From NCBI GenBank assembly GCA_026004775.1, contig BPJU01000003.1, positions 186,001 through 250,000 of the forward strand: a stretch of DNA of 64,000 nucleotides. Direction: 5' to 3'. The notes under the pieces were generated by a model. The model ran no database searches and was not told the origin of the DNA. It was given only the letters and a program-made list of their open reading frames with translations. Source of the stretch: Pirellulaceae bacterium (GTDB lineage: Bacteria > Planctomycetota > Planctomycetia > Pirellulales > Pirellulaceae). Positions 17,291-24,888 of the stretch are shown piece by piece; positions within the stretch are counted from its first letter, which is position 1, and each line of letters opens with the position of its first letter. The position numbers and the translations under genes were made by a program.

Positions 17291-17878
17291 ATGCCGTTGT
17301 CAGAAAGCCGCGACATATTTCTTCGTGCGCTTGTCACCCAGTTTCATGCTGATTTAGGGGTGGTCGGCGAGTTTACACCGGTCGGTGCCTCGCAGATGCC
17401 GGACGTCTATAAGCAATTGCTGGCGCATCGTGAGCACATGACGGTGACCGTGGAAGCATTTTATGGTTCGCTGGTCGACGTGCAGGTACTTCAGAAGCGC
17501 CGTGATGACCATTTTTATGCACGAGAGATACTCTTGCGCCGCCAGCCAGACTCAAGGGTGGTCCAATATGGAATCGTGCGATTGGATTGGAACATGCTGG
17601 ACGACGAAGTGCGGCGGGACATCCTTACGGAGCGCATACCGTTGGGGCGGACGCTGATCGAACACAACGTGTTGCGCGAAGTAGAAGTCCTCCAGCTTTG
17701 GCAAGTGGGTTGCGGGCGGCGGTTGGCGGAGTTGTTTGCGGTTGAGCCGGGTGCGGTGACCTTTGGCCGCACGGCGATTATCCATTGCAACGGCCATCCG
17801 GCGATCGAGCTATTAGAAATCGTAGCGCCGGTGACGCTGCGGGATGCCCCGAACGCAACCGGGCCGTGTTTCGTTTAG
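17291..17878 (+). CDS. Chorismate pyruvate-lyase-like protein (UbiC/DUF98 fold)
   Basis: The 195-residue protein fits the UbiC-like/DUF98 family. The segments LLAHREHMTVTVEAFYG, then YAREILLRR, then IPLGRTLIEHNVLREVEV and FGRTAIIHCNGHPAIELLEIV follow the family's order. The C-terminal Glu-containing strand (ELLEIV) is the usual place of the acidic active-site residue. UbiC cleaves chorismate to 4-hydroxybenzoate and pyruvate; DUF98 members include 3- or 4-hydroxybenzoate-forming enzymes. Here it probably supplies the aromatic acid for the adenylase at the start of the operon. Start ATG 17291 follows GGGGAG closely. It is the last gene before a hairpin and mobile-element debris. Which hydroxybenzoate isomer it makes cannot be told by eye. 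Confidence 0.7.
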   Translation: MPLSESRDIFLRALVTQFHADLGVVGEFTPVGASQMPDVYKQLLAHREHMTVTVEAFYGSLVDVQVLQKRRDDHFYAREILLRRQPDSRVVQYGIVRLDWNMLDDEVRRDILTERIPLGRTLIEHNVLREVEVLQLWQVGCGRRLAELFAVEPGAVTFGRTAIIHCNGHPAIELLEIVAPVTLRDAPNATGPCFV

Positions 17879-17897
17879 CCCAGGCCAACTGCCTGGG
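17879..17897 (+). terminator. Hairpin directly after the operon's last stop
   Basis: CCCAGGC-CAACT-GCCTGGG forms a perfect 7-bp stem that begins immediately after the TAG stop. A modestly T-containing stretch follows (CTTTGATTCT). The position fits an intrinsic terminator, but the weak T-tract makes it uncertain. Confidence 0.5.
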
Positions 17898-18020
17898 AGG
17901 CTTTGATTCTCCATGCCCAAGGTCTGGGCTATTTGCGTTAACCACAGAGGACGCGGACAATACATCCTCGCCGCCTTCATGAATAATGTTCCATATCCAG
18001 TCTGGTGGCATCGATCCGTC

Positions 18021-18226
18021 TGTCCTGTTTCCGTTGAAACTGGGCATGACGGGGGTATCGACTCAGATACCCCAAGAGGAGGATCGCCATGCTCAGAACT
18101 TGCCGATTTTTCTCGCCGGAGAATAAAGTGGCCATCCTCCTCAAGCATTCCTTCCAGGGAGTGCCGGTCTCAGAGATTTGTAAACAATTCGAACTCGACG
18201 GACTCCGTGGGTGTCGGCGCATATAG
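18021..18226 (+). mobile_element. IS3-type remnant, left copy (IRL plus start of orfA)
   Basis: It begins with TGTCCTGTTTCCGTTGAAAC and a hairpin GGGGTAT ... ATACCCC at 18055-18076. AGGAGG and an ATG at 18089 follow. The frame 18089-18226 (45 codons) encodes MLRTCRFFSPENKVAILLKH and GVPVSEICKQFELD, the helix-turn-helix start of IS3/IS911-type OrfA. Homology stops near 18199, after which the sequence is unrelated. The same left end and orfA start recur inverted at 24540-24867. Confidence 0.75.
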
Positions 18227-18310
18227 TACAACCGCGGAGACAGCAGGATATGTTGATAGGCTGCGCTTTCATGGTAGCGGCACCGCTCGCGGATTCACTC
18301 CCCGCAACGC

Positions 18311-21163
18311 TCACCCGGGCACAACCTCAAGCCTGAAGGCAAGCTCTGAAGCTACCGAAGCAGGAAGGGGGATGCGTTCGGCGAGGCGGTCCGTAGAGCG
18401 GGCGTCCACCCTAAAGTTCTCGCCCATGACAACGCTAAACCATCGCTCGCGGTCCATGACGACGCGGTACATTTTCTCGTCCTGAGTCTCGGCAATATAG
18501 GGAATGTAGACATGGATGGGTCGGCCACAGAGCTCGACCTTTGCGCCGATCCGATCGATGCGGCCGGTGCGTTGCTCCAGCGTACTGGGGTTCCAGCAAA
18601 GATCGTGGTGGATTACGTGACGGCAATTCAGATGAAGATCCACCCCCTCCGCCATGACACTGCTGGCAATGAGGATCTCAGGGTAAAATGGGGTATTGAA
18701 GGTCAGCATCAGGCGCTGCCGTGTTTCCGACTTTGTGTCACCATTGACGAGCCGAACATTCGGCATGAGCCGCTCGAAGGATTCTCCCTGCAGCTCATCC
18801 TCGGAGAACGATGCGTGTACGTCGGTGCCGCGGTGAGAGCCCGTCTGCACGCGCTCCAACGCGTCAATGTACCGCTCCCGGTCCTCGCGACCGCAGTAGG
18901 ACACGAGGAACTCGAAGAACTGCTGGAGCAGCTCTCGTAGCGACACGCCTGAGCTGTCTCTGCTATCAAGTGCCTGGCGGACGGCATCACGGTCGAGTTG
19001 TTGCCCCAGCGGGAAGTAACGGACCAGGAATGAGGGTGTACGAAGGCTCCGGCGGACGGTCTCGACGAGCCTGTCTTGGTAGGGCTCTAACGTCGGGTAC
19101 TTGTGCAGAATCTCTCTTACTTCCGCATCACAGGCCCGCCTCACAGGCGACTCGCTGTCGAAAAACCGTCTGCCGATTTGCGCCAATTCCGCCTCAACCA
19201 GAGAAATTTCTTGACCCAGCTTTTGGGCACCGAGACATAGGATTTCCCGCCTGAGGGCTTCCGATATCCTGCGGCGAAGAGCCTTTCCCGTTACAATATA
19301 GTGGCAAAAAATGAGAACCTTTTCATTACGACTCCAAATATTGACAGCCCTGTGCACGGTCGAATCAACCTTGGGGTGTGGAATCGAATTGTCGCCGTCC
19401 ACGGGGAGTCTACGACCGAGTTGTTGTAGATACCAACTCGCGGCAGAATCGAGATTTTTCGTTGCCGCGGGATCATCATCTTCATCTGTAGGGCCTGACT
19501 GGTACGCATCAGCACCATTCTCGAAGCAGCGACGAGTCTGCCAAAAAGCTTCGTAGCTGGAGGCCAAGCCCTCGGCGAAAACGGGTCTCGATTCAGAAGT
19601 ACATACGGTGGCCCGGGCTGCAAGCAGAAATGGCAGAAGCGCCCGCTCGTCGATCGCCAACCCAGGAGGCTCGGCCTGTTGTACCCATTCGCAGGAATCG
19701 TCGAGTATCAACCTGCCAACCAAATGGCGCCGACGGCACAGGGCCCCATGGGGTCCCGGCATGGTTTTCGGTTTGAGGTGGCGAATCACCCACGGACGGA
19801 GAGCATGCTCGGCTTGTCGCAGTTTCTCGTAGGCCCGCCGATAAAACTGCAAGACATTCTCTCCAACGCGGGTGCCACAGCCCGTCTGGCAGAGGCGACT
19901 CCACCAGCTTTCCACGTCGTCGAAAAACTCGTCGCCAACACAAAGATCCTCCCGGCGGAGCAATCCCCAGGTTGTGTCGAGTAACACGACGGCTTCTTGT
20001 GCGGCATCGAGGCGCTTGCGCAACTCATCGATTTGTTTCTCGAAAGCTACACGACCACCTGGCGGCGCCGTCGGGCCATCCCACGCGATACTCCCGAAGC
20101 GGCCAAGAATGGAGCACAGCTCGTTGTGACCAAGCTGGAACGGCGTAGCAGTAAGGAAAAGCATCCTTTCGAAAACTCCACCGAGGGGGCCCGATGTGAG
20201 CTCATTCGCGTCAGCCTGAGCTTCCCGGACTTGAAACAGTGAGGCGAGCCGCGTCTTCGCGTTCTTCAGATGGTGTGCTTCGTCGAGGACAAGCAGTGGC
20301 AGACGCAATTGCAGCTTTCGGATGCATTGGTGCCAAAGGTCGCGCACCGCGTTGTTGATTCGTTGCCGAGCCTCACGCACTCGATGGCGGATGGAATTGG
20401 ACGTTCGCCGCGGAACCACGTTGCAAAGGGTATTGTATAGATGCGATGTATCCAGATCCCGCAGTGCGTCGATCACCGCCTGAGGCACCGGATCATCGTC
20501 CGTGTCAGGGTTGTTGTCGCCCTCAGGGTCGATACCGCGCCGCCGCAACTGGTACAACCATTCTGAGGGGCAAGTCGCCAGAAGCCGTATCCAGATATCC
20601 GGACAGCGCCTGTGAACCCATTTCATATCGAGCAGGTCGCCCATGATTCGGCACAACGCCGAGCGCAAAGGTGCGGTGTGGTGGCGGCCATAGAGCGCTC
20701 GTTGCATGAGGGCCAGCTTGACCCAGCCATCCTGTAACCCGCGGCTCATGGCTCCATGCGTGACGAAGAGCACGGCTTTACGCCGCTCGGGCGGGTCGTC
20801 GAGGAGCTTGAGAAATGCCACAGCGTTTTCAGCACGCGCACTGTGAAGCCGCCCTGAAACGCATTCCGGCACGCACTTCTCCCGGAACAACTCGAAGTCA
20901 CGGGGCCACTTGTCTTTTAGCGAGGGGGGCACCATGACCACCACAGGCCGTCGTTCCCGGTCAGCCAACGCAACGGAAACAGCCACGGCGAGGGAAACAA
21001 ACGTCTTGCCCATGCCCACCTCGTCCGCCAGAATCACCCCGGGCTGGTTCTCCAGCCGCTTGAGGATCTCGACTGCCGTCGCTGTCTGCCGCGCGGCATC
21101 GACGGCCGAGATGCGACCGGTGACGTGCAGGTTGATGTCGTGGGCGTACGGATAATAGCTCAT
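18311..21163 (-). CDS. SNF2/HepA-type helicase of the accessory island
   Basis: The 950-residue protein is a superfamily 2 ATPase of the SNF2/RapA kind. Walker A is ADEVGMGKT (residues 46-54), the DEAH box is LLVLDEAHHLKN near residue 295, and FLTATPFQLG is motif III. The C-terminal lobe has ILIASSVMAEGVDLHLNCRH and TLEQRTGRIDRIG (motifs V and VI, near residues 840-870). A long insertion of about 180 residues lies between the Walker A and DEAH boxes, including an acidic patch (DPEGDNNPDTDDD). Helicases of this kind translocate on DNA in many defence and repair systems. Its start codon overlaps the stop of the upstream PLD-type gene (21160-21163), so the two are translationally coupled. It is the last gene of its operon, ending about 85 nt from the left IS3 remnant. 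Confidence 0.85.
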   Translation of the reverse strand: MSYYPYAHDINLHVTGRISAVDAARQTATAVEILKRLENQPGVILADEVGMGKTFVSLAVAVSVALADRERRPVVVMVPPSLKDKWPRDFELFREKCVPECVSGRLHSARAENAVAFLKLLDDPPERRKAVLFVTHGAMSRGLQDGWVKLALMQRALYGRHHTAPLRSALCRIMGDLLDMKWVHRRCPDIWIRLLATCPSEWLYQLRRRGIDPEGDNNPDTDDDPVPQAVIDALRDLDTSHLYNTLCNVVPRRTSNSIRHRVREARQRINNAVRDLWHQCIRKLQLRLPLLVLDEAHHLKNAKTRLASLFQVREAQADANELTSGPLGGVFERMLFLTATPFQLGHNELCSILGRFGSIAWDGPTAPPGGRVAFEKQIDELRKRLDAAQEAVVLLDTTWGLLRREDLCVGDEFFDDVESWWSRLCQTGCGTRVGENVLQFYRRAYEKLRQAEHALRPWVIRHLKPKTMPGPHGALCRRRHLVGRLILDDSCEWVQQAEPPGLAIDERALLPFLLAARATVCTSESRPVFAEGLASSYEAFWQTRRCFENGADAYQSGPTDEDDDPAATKNLDSAASWYLQQLGRRLPVDGDNSIPHPKVDSTVHRAVNIWSRNEKVLIFCHYIVTGKALRRRISEALRREILCLGAQKLGQEISLVEAELAQIGRRFFDSESPVRRACDAEVREILHKYPTLEPYQDRLVETVRRSLRTPSFLVRYFPLGQQLDRDAVRQALDSRDSSGVSLRELLQQFFEFLVSYCGREDRERYIDALERVQTGSHRGTDVHASFSEDELQGESFERLMPNVRLVNGDTKSETRQRLMLTFNTPFYPEILIASSVMAEGVDLHLNCRHVIHHDLCWNPSTLEQRTGRIDRIGAKVELCGRPIHVYIPYIAETQDEKMYRVVMDRERWFSVVMGENFRVDARSTDRLAERIPLPASVASELAFRLEVVPG

Positions 21164-23235
21164 GCCAGAGCTTCCCGAAAGGCCTCGTCGATGTAGGCTT
21201 GCAAATCAGGCAATCCCTGTAATGACGTAGCCCTTACTTCGTGCTGAAGTTCTTCGATCAACCTCCTTACCTCCTGCTTCACTGTTTCGGGTTCCAGGCA
21301 GCCCGGCTCACGCCGGGGCTGGACGCGCGAAAGCTCAAGTGCCAGCTCAGTTAGCAGGAAAGCCTTTTCTTGATCCGATCGCTTCTCACGCAGGAGGGCT
21401 TTTGCCAGAGCTTTCGCCCCCACAGGCCCCCACAGCCGCCACTGAAGGCACTCGGCGGTGGGTACAGGGCGGCTCAGACGCTCCCGAAGTGCCCGCAACG
21501 CCCATGATACGCGCCGCGTGCGCTGGAGCAAGAACGCGCTGGTATCCACACGTCTGTGGGGATCCAGTTCCACTCGTGCCATGCCGCCTTCTTTGTCTTT
21601 TTGACGTCTAAGCCAGCCCTGCATGGCTTGATGCAGGGGTCTTGCCGACGTGAGTACGTCGATGAGCACTTCCAGCGGCAAGTCCCGAAGCTCAGCAGGC
21701 GGCGGTAGCACCTCGGCGCGCGCCACGACCACCGGCCACCACGCAGCGCCACCCGAGTTGTGCCAGCGCACCGTGAACCCGGATGGCGGCCGGTGCCCGG
21801 GCCAAGAAACCCGCGTCGTGAGCTTCGCACCTTGTGCCTGCCACGTCGCTTCGTCCAGGAAAACTTCCTCTTCCTCATCAGGACAGAGGGTCCAGCCTGA
21901 TGGAGGCGTTGCCGCGAACGTCAGGATCACGAATCCGCAGCCACATTCATCCACATCGAAAACGGCTTGGTCAAATGCCGCGGGCAGCGTGATACAATCG
22001 GCGTCGGCCTCGTCGTCTGCGATGTCTGTTCGAGGCTGCCATCGGGTTTCTAATTCCGGATCAATGTCTTGGTACGGGATGAAACCGGCCCTAAGCGCCC
22101 TGTATACTTCACGATCGGCCTTGCTGTCGCGGACGCGAATCCAATAGGCGAGATTGGCCTCGAAATTGGCCTTTTCCACAAGGCCGAGCCCCCGGGTCGT
22201 GAAGTTGCTGGACCCAATCGTGTAACACGCCCATCCCTTTCCCTCCAGCCAAATGCCTTTGGCGTGAAGAGGTCGATGGGCTTCGGTGACCACTCGAAAA
22301 AATTTGGTAGCGACACCGCTTCGGCCCGTCGGTTCCGCCTCGGCAAGTGAGCGGGGCGCATGAAGAAGAATGGCCTTTTCCCCCGCGATTTCCTCAGCAG
22401 TGACGTGGTAACATACGGTAGCTTCGCCGCGCATCTTCAGGACCTTCCAGATCTCCTGCGCTGGACGATTCAAGGCATCAGGAGGATCAAAGAAGGGACT
22501 GACAATCCTGGCTCGGTGCGGTGGTGAATCGACCGGCCACGATTCCGACAGGGTCGCCAGGACGGAGCGGCGCTTCGGGCCAGAGAACACGGCCTGCACG
22601 CGCACCTGGTCCGTAGAAGGATTACCCTCTTCATTTCCCCAGTCCTTGGCAGCCTCGAGGACGCCCGCCAGCAGGCTTTCACAGCGACGCAGGGCCGGAG
22701 CATCGGTGGCGTCCCCCGTGTGGGCATAGTCGAGCAGTTCGCGCAGGAAACTCACCAACTCGCGGAGCACACCCAGCGGTGCTGTGCTGCCTGGCCGGTA
22801 GTCGAGTACGCCAAAGACCTCCAAATTCCGCCGATAGCCGTCCTCGGTAATGTTGGCCGATGCAACGATAACGCGAACGAGGCGGCTCCAGCACAACAGC
22901 GAGACCTTCGCATGCAGAATGCTGCCGTGCAGGCGAATGGGTACCAGATCCCAGCGCAAGCTACGTATACCCCGGCAGTGGTGCTGGTCCACGAGCGCCA
23001 CAGCACAACGAACCTGCGCCAGTTTTTCCTCCCGCTCAATAAGATAGGCTGCGCCGTCCTCGGTCGCGTCAGTCTGCAGGCGCAGAAATCGGCTCAAACA
23101 CTCCTCTTCGAAAAAAACCGGTGAAAAAGTAAAGCTTGTGGCAACACACCCGATCGGGTCACCGGCATGGTCGGGTGGGGTCCATGCATCGAGCAATTTT
23201 CCGTAACCGGCCTTGCCTGGTTTCTTGCGCGCCAT
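21160..23235 (-). CDS. PLD-superfamily nuclease-like protein with two HxK motifs
   Basis: The 691-residue protein contains two phospholipase-D-type half sites. The first is LHAKVSLLCW ... VIVASANITEDGYRRNLE, with His108, Lys110 and Asn128. The second is HAKGIWLEG ... TIGSSNFTTRGLGL at about residues 325-350. Paired HxK(x)nN motifs are found in PLD-type nucleases and Tdp1-like enzymes, which form a phosphohistidine intermediate. The remaining 300 residues are rich in charged and aromatic residues with no domain I recognise, and may bind the helicase or DNA. It overlaps the downstream helicase by 4 nt and follows the upstream 433-residue gene by a single base, so the three genes are one translational unit. 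A helicase-PLD pair is typical of defence loci such as DISARM, but that system's other genes are absent. Confidence 0.8.
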   Translation of the reverse strand: MARKKPGKAGYGKLLDAWTPPDHAGDPIGCVATSFTFSPVFFEEECLSRFLRLQTDATEDGAAYLIEREEKLAQVRCAVALVDQHHCRGIRSLRWDLVPIRLHGSILHAKVSLLCWSRLVRVIVASANITEDGYRRNLEVFGVLDYRPGSTAPLGVLRELVSFLRELLDYAHTGDATDAPALRRCESLLAGVLEAAKDWGNEEGNPSTDQVRVQAVFSGPKRRSVLATLSESWPVDSPPHRARIVSPFFDPPDALNRPAQEIWKVLKMRGEATVCYHVTAEEIAGEKAILLHAPRSLAEAEPTGRSGVATKFFRVVTEAHRPLHAKGIWLEGKGWACYTIGSSNFTTRGLGLVEKANFEANLAYWIRVRDSKADREVYRALRAGFIPYQDIDPELETRWQPRTDIADDEADADCITLPAAFDQAVFDVDECGCGFVILTFAATPPSGWTLCPDEEEEVFLDEATWQAQGAKLTTRVSWPGHRPPSGFTVRWHNSGGAAWWPVVVARAEVLPPPAELRDLPLEVLIDVLTSARPLHQAMQGWLRRQKDKEGGMARVELDPHRRVDTSAFLLQRTRRVSWALRALRERLSRPVPTAECLQWRLWGPVGAKALAKALLREKRSDQEKAFLLTELALELSRVQPRREPGCLEPETVKQEVRRLIEELQHEVRATSLQGLPDLQAYIDEAFREALA

Positions 23236-23236
23236 C

Positions 23237-24538
23237 TCAAAGCATCCTCAGATCCCGTGCGAACGATACCAGCGACCACGTGCGATACTGGTGTACGTAG
23301 CGGCCATCATGGAAGCCACCCTCGGTCCTGCGATACTGAGGTCGAACTACTGCGGAACCGTCGTCGAATCGCTCCACCCACGGGCTCTTGCCGTTCGGTG
23401 GTTTCCCTGATTGGACTCTGCGGTGGTGTCGAAGCAGTTGCACGACCCAGTCGACCGGCTTCAGCCGATCGGCGAATGGCGAGAATTGGTCTTGAAATCG
23501 CGCCGCCTCACCGAACGGCGATAACAGCTCTACGACTTGAGGATAAAGCTCGGGAAGCGCCTCGGCCGCTTTGACAGCCCCTTCGCACCGCGCAAGCTCA
23601 GCCACCGGCGTCTTTGCCCTATTGCGGGTCATTGCGCACAAGCAGTCGAGGAAAGCATCCTCCAGGAGCCGTGCAAAGCTTTCGTAGGCCAGGATCGCTT
23701 CGAGCACCTGGGCAAGTTCAGGGCTGGCGCACGCTTTGAGTGCTTCATGAAAGCATCGCTCCGACTGGGACGCGTGCAGTACTCGCTGGCCCTCTGATGA
23801 CACAAGAAAGCGAATCAGCTCGCTGCGAAGGCCGGCCTGTTCACCCGCCAGCAACCGCCTAATCAGAACCGCTTCCTGCTTGCCCATCTCCCCGGGAAGC
23901 AAATGCCTGCGGAAAAACTGCCATCCCTGCCATTGCCCACCGCGGGCCACAGCACCTTGAGCAAGACCGTCGCGAAGCGCACTGAGCAACAGTTCACGCC
24001 ACCGCCGCCCCTCGCCGTCACTCGTCCCTACAAACCCCGACAGCCCCTGTTCGTCGGCCCAATAGCATAACAGCTCGTATCCCGTCTCGCCCAACTGGCC
24101 GCTCTGCTCGATTCGGAGCTCTTTGGCCAGAGCGCGGTAGACAGCGTGGAAGCCGAACACATTGGGCGTTTTCAAGTACCGTGCAGCCGACAGTGGCACA
24201 TTATCTCGCACGGCCTGGGCCGCCTTGTCCCTGCCGGGCAGCCGGCTAATCGATTCAGCGTCGGGAGCCGTCCGCACCAGCCCCTCAACCAGATACCACT
24301 CAAACACCTGCCATGGTTCGCTCACACCGTCACTGGCTAGCTCATCTGGGTCGAAAAAAGAGCATAGGTAAAGGGAAACGGCGGTCGCTGTCAGGAAGCG
24401 TGGCCGTTGCTGGCGCTCCCGCACGCCTGGCACCAACTTGATCGCCAGTGCGTCCGCAATGGCGTACATCCCCAGCGGGTCGATGGAACCGTCACCGGCA
24501 GTACCTGTATCTTCTTCGCTTAGCAAGGGTAACCACAT
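23237..24538 (-). CDS. Uncharacterised 433-residue protein of the helicase-PLD module
   Basis: I do not recognise a named family. The N-terminus reads MWLPLLSEEDTGTAGDGSI and then DPLGMYAIADALAIKLVPG, followed by RQQRPRFLTATAVSLYLCSF. This is reminiscent of the start of DUF6361-type proteins that accompany helicases and PLD nucleases, but that is a weak resemblance by eye. The rest is mostly helical, with paired tryptophan/arginine patches (WQGWQFFRRHLLPGEMGK) and a C-terminal segment EGGFHDGRYVHQYRTW. The start at ATG 24538 is chosen because the frame upstream of it is the antisense-shifted reading of an IS3 remnant. The true start could also be further in (Met near 24470). It opens the three-gene operon, and because the IS remnant abuts it, promoter and 5' end may have been altered by that insertion. 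Confidence 0.65.
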   Translation of the reverse strand: MWLPLLSEEDTGTAGDGSIDPLGMYAIADALAIKLVPGVRERQQRPRFLTATAVSLYLCSFFDPDELASDGVSEPWQVFEWYLVEGLVRTAPDAESISRLPGRDKAAQAVRDNVPLSAARYLKTPNVFGFHAVYRALAKELRIEQSGQLGETGYELLCYWADEQGLSGFVGTSDGEGRRWRELLLSALRDGLAQGAVARGGQWQGWQFFRRHLLPGEMGKQEAVLIRRLLAGEQAGLRSELIRFLVSSEGQRVLHASQSERCFHEALKACASPELAQVLEAILAYESFARLLEDAFLDCLCAMTRNRAKTPVAELARCEGAVKAAEALPELYPQVVELLSPFGEAARFQDQFSPFADRLKPVDWVVQLLRHHRRVQSGKPPNGKSPWVERFDDGSAVVRPQYRRTEGGFHDGRYVHQYRTWSLVSFARDLRML

Positions 24539-24539
24539 T

Positions 24540-24867
24540 GCGCTTCGCCAACCTTGGTTCGAGTTTTGCCCGGAGCGTAGCAATTTCGGTTCCAAGCCGT
24601 GCGGTGTTGCGATCCTGCTTTTGGAGTCAGAAAGCCAAGTGGCCGTTCTTGAAGAGTTCCCGCTTCCCGTTGTGGAACCGCGCGGGGTTAAGGCCGAGTC
24701 GTTTACAGATCTCTGAGACCGGCACTTCCTGAGGGAAATGCTTGCGGTGGATGGCGACTTTATCTTCCGGCGAGAAAAACCGGCGCGTTCTGGACATGGC
24801 GTTCCTCCTTTCTTGGGGTATCTTAGCCCATACCCCCGCAACGTCCAGTTCCGACTGAACCGGGACA
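24540..24867 (-). mobile_element. IS3-type remnant, right copy (IRL plus most of orfA)
   Basis: Read on the minus strand, this begins at 24867 with TGTCCCGGTTCAGTCGGAAC, then the hairpin GGGGTAT ... ATACCCC, AAGGAGG and ATG 24797. The frame to 24627 encodes MSRTRRFFSPEDKVAIHRKH, PVSEICKRLGLNPARF and KRELFKNGHLAF, then a stop. Coding resemblance to IS3 OrfA continues past that stop (TARLGTEIATLRAKLEPRLA) to about 24540, so the gene is mutated as well as truncated. No orfB is present. It lies between the methyltransferase-like gene and the three-gene helicase operon. Confidence 0.75.
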
Positions 24868-24888
24868 TGTGCGTACCGCCATCCATTT

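Noticed and set aside
24539-24886. Extending the 433-residue protein upstream to 24886
   Set aside because: The extra codons are an out-of-frame reading of the IS3 remnant, whose own frame gives a clear OrfA helix-turn-helix.
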